From contig JAQMWT010000535.1 in NCBI GenBank assembly GCA_029834535.1, positions 1 through 43,484 of the forward strand: a stretch of DNA of 43,484 bases, given 5' to 3'. The notes below the pieces were generated by a model. The model ran no database searches. It worked only from the letters and a program-made list of their open reading frames with translations, and was not told the DNA's origin. This DNA comes from Chrysophaeum taylorii (lineage: Eukaryota; Sar; Pelagophyceae; Pelagomonadales; Pelagomonadaceae). Shown here in pieces: positions 38,548 to 43,484 of this stretch (positions within the stretch are counted from its first letter, which is position 1; every line of letters begins with the position of its first letter). The translations under genes were made by a program, and so were the position numbers.

Positions 38548-38599
38548 ATGGCTGGCTCGCAGGCCTACATCATCCTTACCCTAAATCGAGGGACAAACA

Positions 38600-39290
38600 A
38601 ACAGACATCAAAACCCTCGCTTGGGGTTCGTTGTACACCGCCCACGCCCTCCATCCCTCCCACCCGTCGCCTGTCGATCGGCGCGCAGCGCAAGTCCACT
38701 CCGAATACCTCGCTCACGCCCGTGGCATCGACGCCATCATCCCCCAGCCGGGTACAGCACCACCGCCTGGCTTCTTGGGCCCTGTCGAACAGCGGCTACG
38801 TAGCTACGGCACCGTCGCCGGCCTCGTCTTTGGTGCCTTCGGTGAGGCCAGCGCGGCGTGCCACGCTCTCGCCCAAACATGCGCAGAGCGCATCGCTGCG
38901 CGAACCTGGGTGACAAGCGGCTGCGCCAACTTCACAGAGGCAAAGGCGGCCCAAACTCGCCGCATCTACCGTGAGTGGGGGATCGCCAACGCATTAGGCC
39001 GGGCTCGCTGTGCCCTCACCGCCCTCACCCATGTCGCCGCCGCGGGGAACCCCACCCAGGCCGCCCGATCCCAGCAGGACGTCACCCTTCGTCGCACATA
39101 CGGCCGGCGACAGCATGCGTACGACCTACGGGCGGGGCCCGTCCTCTCTTCGCCTGCTCCACGCCTCGGCGATGACCCCGACTAGGTCCCGCGTACTTAT
39201 CTCTGCCCGTCAGGCACATCCATCATACCCCACAAACCCACCCACATCCTTCATGCTCCCCACACACACCCCCCTCTTAGGAGTCCTAAC
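38600..39290 (+). mobile_element. LINE 3' fragment, longest copy, at the array inversion point
   Basis: Coding end (38631-39185), untranslated end with GCCCGTCAGGCACATCC, and tail beginning CCCCCTCTTAGGAGTC. It lies exactly between the last minus-strand helicase copy (F) and the first plus-strand copy (G). The coding part starts abruptly, as expected of 5' truncation during reverse transcription. Confidence 0.75.
38631..39185 (+). pseudogene. C-terminal end of a LINE ORF2
   Basis: The 184-residue open stretch is the tail of a longer protein; the ATG at 38631 is fortuitous and the frame is open upstream to about 38605. It reads PVDRRAAQVHSEYLAHARGI, then GPVEQRLRSYGTVAGLVFGA, FGEAS.ACHALAQ and RRIYREWGIANALGRARCAL. 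The pattern RRA..V..EY...AR..D followed by GPV..RL...G.V..LV.GAFGE.S is one I associate with the C-terminal region of non-LTR RT proteins in algae and other protists; this is recollection of a pattern, not a search result. The same end, truncated, is at 29473-29707. Confidence 0.55.
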
Positions 39291-39376
39291 TACTAATCGT
39301 AACTACTAATCGACAGATGTTTGTCTGTTTGTTTGTTTCTTTGTTTGTCTGTCCCTGCCCGCGAGCCAGGCAGGCA

Positions 39377-39809
39377 GTGATCCTCCAAGCCGTCTACGGC
39401 GACCTCGCAGACTGTTTCCACGACCCGCGGCGGCTCTTTCAGCGCGCCATTCTCACGCCCCGTCGAAACGATGTTGTCGATGCTGACAACGCGCGCATGA
39501 CCGCGGCCTTTTTTTCCCGGAGACGAGGCGTCGGAGTTCTTTTCGGCCGACTAGGTTGGGTCGGAAGACGACGCCTCGCTCTCAAGAGTCAAGTTTTGAA
39601 CTCCCTGACAACCAACGGCATGCTGACTTTGATCGCGAGCTCAAAGTCTTTGCAACCTCGACCCGTCGTACGGCCACTGCAACGGTACCAGATACATGAT
39701 CGATCGTGTCGTTGTCACCGAGGCTCCTCCAACCTGTATCGCTTAAGGCCCGCCGACGCCAAACGATCACCGAGAGCCAGGGCCAGACGCCCCGCGAGGT
39801 CGGCGTCCA
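39377..39809 (+). pseudogene. Helicase fragment copy G (3'-truncated)
   Basis: Plus-strand copy that stops after PREVGVQ, immediately before motif VI, where it joins a minisatellite unit (GTGAACTTACTGGAACCAGG). It shares the ACTGTTTCCACGACC variant with K and L. Confidence 0.85.
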
Positions 39810-40138
39810 GGTGAACTTACTGGAACCAGGAGAACTTACTGGGGTTAGAGATTGGGACAAGGTGAACTTTGTGACCAGATGAACTTCCTGGGTCCAAGTG
39901 AACCTACTGGGGTTTTTAGAGTAAACTCAAAGGATAGCAGCGTGTGCGGATCAAAGCAGCTTAGATTGGCGGGGGTGACGGCGACGAGTTCAAAGGAGAG
40001 TGGATGTGAGCACGAGTGGGTTTACGCCGAATTTACTGGGGTTAGAGATTGGGACTAGGTGAACTTAACGGGAACAGGTGAACTTACTGGGGTTAGAGAT
40101 TGGGACTAGGTGAACTTACTGGCCTGCACTTGTCCTAA
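39810..40138. repeat. Minisatellite block 6 (inverted relative to blocks 1-5)
   Basis: Units read AGGTGAACTTACTGG and GGGGTTAGAGATTGGGAC on the plus strand, the complement of the left-hand blocks. The spacer (39910-40030) is nearly identical to the inverted spacer of block 1. Confidence 0.85.
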
Positions 40139-40263
40139 CTACTAATCGACAGATGTTTGTCTGTCTGTTTGTTTGTTTGTCTGTCTGTCTGTTTGTCCCT
40201 CGAATTAGGGTAAGGATCAGGTAGGCGCGAGAGTAAGGATCAGGTAGGCGCGAGAGCCAGACA

Positions 40264-40850
40264 GTGATCCTCCAAGCCGTCTACGGCGACCTCGCAGACT
40301 ATTTCCACGACCCGCGGCGGCTCTTTCAGCGCGCCATTCTCACGCCCCGTCGAAACGATGTTGTCGATGCTGACAACGCGCGCATGACCGCGGCCTTTTT
40401 TTCCCGGAGACGAGGCGTCGGAGTTCTTTTCGGCTGACTAGGTTGGGTCGGAAGACGACGCCTCGCTCTTTACAGTCGAGTTTTCAACTCCCTGACAACC
40501 AACGGCATGCTGACTTTGATCGCGAGCTTAAAGTCTTCGCAACCTCGACCCGTCGCACGGCCACTGCAACGGTACCAGATACATGATCGATCGTGTCGTT
40601 GTCACCGAGGCTCCTCCAACCTGTATCCCTTAAGGCCCGCCGACGCCAAACGATCAACAAGAGCCAGGGCCAGACGCCCCGCGAGGTCGGCGTCCTCTTG
40701 CCCAAGCCCGTCTTCTGCCACGTCCAGCTCTACGTGGCTCTCTGTCGATCGGCAACCCCGAGGATATCTCTTCTGGGTCGACGACTCCACCCTACCCCAC
40801 GTGCTGTGCAATACCGATAAGCCCCCTCCCGGCTTCTACACGCGCACTGT
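40264..40850 (+). pseudogene. Helicase fragment copy H
   Basis: Full length. TINKSQGQTPREVGVLLPKP and HVQLYVALCRSATPR are in one frame. One base is missing relative to I near 40770, changing the last frame. Confidence 0.85.
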
Positions 40851-41115
40851 AGGTGAACTTACTGGGACCAGGTGAACTTACTGGGGAGATTGGACTAGGT
40901 GAACTGAGTGACCAGGTGAACTTACTGGGACCAGTGAACTTACTGGGGTTTTAGAGTAAACTCAAAGCGCGGCGTGTGCGGATCAAAGCAGCTTAGATTG
41001 GCGGAGAGCGACGAGCTCAAAGGAGTGGGTGTGAACGCCGATGAACTTAAGAGATTGGGGAACTTACTGGGGTTAGAGATTGGGACTAGGTGAACTTACT
41101 GGCCTGCACTTGTCC
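40851..41115. repeat. Minisatellite block 7 (shortened)
   Basis: Fewer units than other blocks and a shortened spacer (40960-41060). Confidence 0.8.
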
Positions 41116-41238
41116 TAACTACTAATCGACAGATGTTTGTCTGTCTGTCTGTTTGTTTGTCTGTTTGTTTGTCCTCGATTTAGGGTAAGGATCAGGTAGG
41201 CGCGAGAGTAAGGATCAGGTAGGCGCGAGAGCCAGACA

Positions 41239-41823
41239 GTGATCCTCCAAGCCGTCTACGGCGACCTCGCAGACTATTTCCACGACCCGCGGCGGCTCTT
41301 TCAGCGCGCCATTCTCACGCCCCGTCGAAACGATGTTGTCGATGCTGACAACGCGCGCATGACCGCGGCCTTTTTTCCCGGAGACGAGGCGTCGGAGTTC
41401 TTTTCGGCCGACTAGGTTGGGTCGGAAGACGACGCCTCGCTCTTTACAGTCGAGTTTTCAACTCCCTGACAACCAACGGCATGCTGACTTTGATCGCGAG
41501 CTTAAAGTCTTCGCAACCTCGACCCGTCGCACGGCCACTGCAACGGTACCAGATACATGATCGATCGTGTCGTTGTCACCGAGGCTCCTCCAACCTGTAT
41601 CCCTTAAGGCCCGCCGACGCCAAACGATCAACAAGAGCCAGGGCCAGACGCCCCGCGAGGTCGGCGTCCTCTTGCCCAAGCCCGTCTTCTGCCACGTCCA
41701 GCTCTACGTGGCTCTCTGTCGATCGGCAACCCCGAGGATATCCTCTTCTGGTCGACGACTCCACCCTACCCACACGTGCTGCGCAATACCGATAAGCCCT
41801 CCCGGCGTCTACACGCGCACTGT
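41239..41823 (+). pseudogene. Helicase fragment copy I
   Basis: Full length. With six T in the homopolymer this copy alone reads AFFPGDEASEFFSAD in frame with the upstream AILTPRRNDVVD segment, showing what the ancestral frame was. The TAG after FSAD is still present. Confidence 0.85.
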
Positions 41824-42145
41824 AGGTGAACTTACTGGGACCAGGTGAACTTACTGGGGTTTGAGATTGGGACTAGGTGAACTAGTGACCAGGTGAACTT
41901 ACTGGACCAGGTGAACTTACTGGGGGTTTTAGAGTAAAGGGTTTTTAGAGTAAACTCAAAGGTTGGCGGCGCGTGCGGATCAAAGCAGCTTAGATTGGCG
42001 GAGGCGAGAGCGACGAGCTCAAAGGAGTTGGTGTGAGCTAGGTGAACTTACTGACCAGGTGAACTTATATGAAACTTACTGGGAACCAGGTGAACTTACT
42101 GGGGTTAGAGATTGGGACTAGGTGAACTTACTGGCCTGCACTTGT
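41824..42145. repeat. Minisatellite block 8
   Basis: Inverted counterpart of block 4 (shared GGTTGGCGGCGCGTGCGG and ATATGAAACTTACTGGGAAC variants). Confidence 0.8.
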
Positions 42146-42246
42146 GTTTGTCTGTTTGTTTGTCTGTCTGTTTGTTTGTCCCTCGATTTAGGGTAAGGAT
42201 CAGGTAGGCGCGAGAGTAAGGATCAGGTAGGCGCGAGAGCCAGACA

Positions 42247-42382
42247 GTGATCCTCCAAGCCGTCTACGGCGACCTCGCAGACTATTTCCACGACCCGCGG
42301 CGGCTCTTTCAGCGCGCCATTCTCACGCCCCGTCGAAACGATGTTGTCGATGCTGACAACGCGCGCATGACCGCGGCCTTTT
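42247..42382 (+). pseudogene. Helicase fragment copy J (first 136 bp only)
   Basis: Breaks at the T homopolymer after ACCGCGGCC and joins directly to CCTAACTACTAATCGACAG, the start of the next unit. It has no minisatellite block. Confidence 0.85.
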
Positions 42383-42496
42383 CCTAACTACTAATCGACA
42401 GATGTTTGTCTGTTTGTCTGTTTGTCTGTCCCTCGATTTAGGGTAAGGATCAGGTAGGCGCGAGAGTAAGGATCAGGTAGGCGCGAGAGCCAGACA

Positions 42497-42936
42497 GTGA
42501 TCCTCCAAGCCGTCTACGGCGACCTCGCAGACTGTTTCCACGACCCGCGGCGGCTCTTTCAGCGCGCCATTCTCACGCCCCGTCGAAACGATGTTGTCGA
42601 TGCTGACAACGCGCGCATGACCGCGGCCTTTTTTTCCCGAAGACGAGGCGTCGGAGTTCTTTTCGGCTGACTAGGCTGGGTCGGAAGACGACGCCTCGCT
42701 CTTTACAGTAGAGTTTTCAACTCCCTGACAACCAACAGCATGCTGACTTTGATCGCGAGCTTAAAGTCTTCGCAACCTCGACCCGTCGCACGTCCACTGC
42801 AACGGTACCAGATACGTGATCGATCGTGTCGTTGTCACCGAGGCTCCTCCAACCTGTATCCCTCAAGCCCCACCGACGCCAAACGATCAACAAGAGCCAG
42901 AGGCAGACGCCCCGCAAGGTCGGCGTCCTCTTGCCT
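42497..42936 (+). pseudogene. Helicase fragment copy K
   Basis: Truncated after GGTCGGCGTCCTCTTGCC, before motif VI, then CCTAACTACTAATC of the next unit. It shares private changes with L (CCCGAAGACG, GACTAGGCTGGG, CACGTCCACTG, AGATACGTGATC, CTCAAGCCCC, CCCCGCAAGG). Confidence 0.85.
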
Positions 42937-43058
42937 CCTAACTACTAATCGACAGATGTTTGTCTGTTTGTCTGTTTGTCTGTTTGTCTGTCCCTCGATT
43001 TAGGGTAAGGATCAGGTAGGCGCGAGAGTAAGGATCAGGTAGGCGCGAGAGCCAGACA

Positions 43059-43484
43059 GTGATCCTCCAAGCCGTCTACGGCGACCTCGCAGACTGTTTC
43101 CACGACCCGCGGCGGCTCTTTCAGCGCGCCATTCTCACGCCCCGTCGAAACGATGTTGTCGATGCTGACAACGCGCGCATGACCGCGGCCTTTTTTTCCC
43201 GAAGACGAGGCGTCGGAGTTCTTTTCGGCTGACTAGGCTGGGTCGGAAGACGACGCCTCGCTCTTTACAGTAGAGTTTTCAACTCCCTGACAACCAACAG
43301 CATGCTGACTTTGATCGCGAGCTTAAAGTCTTCGCAACCTCGACCCGTCGCACGTCCACTGCAACGGTACCAGATACGTGATCGATCGTGTCGTTGTCAC
43401 CGAGGCTCCTCCAACCTGTATCCCTCAAGCCCCACCGACGCCAAACGATCAACAAGAGCCAGAGGCAGACGCCCCGCAAGGTCG
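43059..43484 (+). pseudogene. Helicase fragment copy L, cut by window end
   Basis: Appears identical to K over the whole visible part; the preceding microsatellite is 8 bp longer (one more TTTGTCTG). The window stops a few bases before the position where K ends. Confidence 0.85.

Noticed and set aside
27415..42145. CRISPR-like direct repeats
   Set aside because: Units are directly adjacent and degenerate, with recurring and not unique spacers, no cas genes, and a eukaryotic context.
40200..42450. Telomeric repeats (TTTAGGG)
   Set aside because: TTTAGGG occurs just once per unit in CGATTTAGGGTAAGG and never in tandem, so it is not telomere sequence; a subtelomeric location remains only a possibility.
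24902..43484. Complete Helitron elements
   Set aside because: Only the extreme C-terminal helicase motifs are present; no Rep HUH domain, no TC start, and no CTRR end with a preceding hairpin could be placed.
1..43484. tRNA, rRNA and snRNA genes
   Set aside because: No convincing box A/box B pair with cloverleaf potential or rRNA signature was seen by eye; a covariance-model search was not possible.

Overview
The window looks like nuclear DNA of a GC-rich unicellular eukaryote, most plausibly a microalga or other stramenopile-type protist; the lineage is inferred, not shown. Supporting signs are GC-rich host genes with few short introns (one of 47 nt, one of 173 nt, both GT..AG), protein families confined to eukaryotes (TMEM181/Wntless-like seven-helix protein, NCLX-type Ca2+ exchanger, GT60 glycosyltransferase, LRR/EF-hand protein), and abundant Copia, LINE, hAT and Helitron-type debris. 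No rRNA, tRNA, CRISPR or prokaryotic operon structure was recognised.

Layout. 1-3690: AT-richer 3' part of a decayed Copia element (broken reverse transcriptase, readable RNase H) followed on the same strand by two overlapping unrecognised ORFs. 3798-4494: a ~0.7 kb inverted repeat. 5.7-14.2 kb: the host gene island, with a TMEM181/GOST-like membrane protein (+), a SAP plus HAD-like protein (-, one intron), a divergent 1155-residue LRR/EF-hand protein (+), and an NCLX/CCX cation exchanger (-). 14.5-17.4 kb: a complete hAT element with matching TIRs and a perfect 8-bp target duplication but a broken transposase. 17.6-20.2 kb: a small repeat ORF and a GT60-type glycosyltransferase (-). 20.4-22.7 kb: a frame-broken LINE (endonuclease plus N-terminal RT). 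22.7-25 kb: unrecognised Pro-rich ORF and hairpin-rich DNA. 26.0-27.2 kb: a two-exon sulfotransferase-like gene.

24.9-43.5 kb is dominated by an unusual repeat system: twelve copies of a decayed C-terminal piece of a Helitron/Pif1-type helicase, embedded in a composite unit with (i) minisatellite blocks built on the motif CAGTAAGTTCACCTGG, (ii) a TGTC/TTTG microsatellite that is also the 3' tail of a LINE family, and (iii) LINE 3' fragments. Five copies (27.7-38.5 kb) lie on the minus strand and six (39.4-43.5 kb) on the plus strand, so the array flips around a LINE 3' fragment at 38.6-39.3 kb; one older, more divergent copy lies at 24.9 kb. The array runs off the right end of the window, where unit length has shrunk to ~554 bp. 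A Copia element with 96-bp LTRs and a perfect 5-bp target duplication (33073-37571, minus strand) interrupts the array region; its empty site is preserved in a paralogous stretch near 25.9 kb.

The host genes do not form an obvious pathway. Three are probably membrane or secretory (GOST-like, NCLX-like, GT60), and two are divergently transcribed from a 131-bp shared upstream region.
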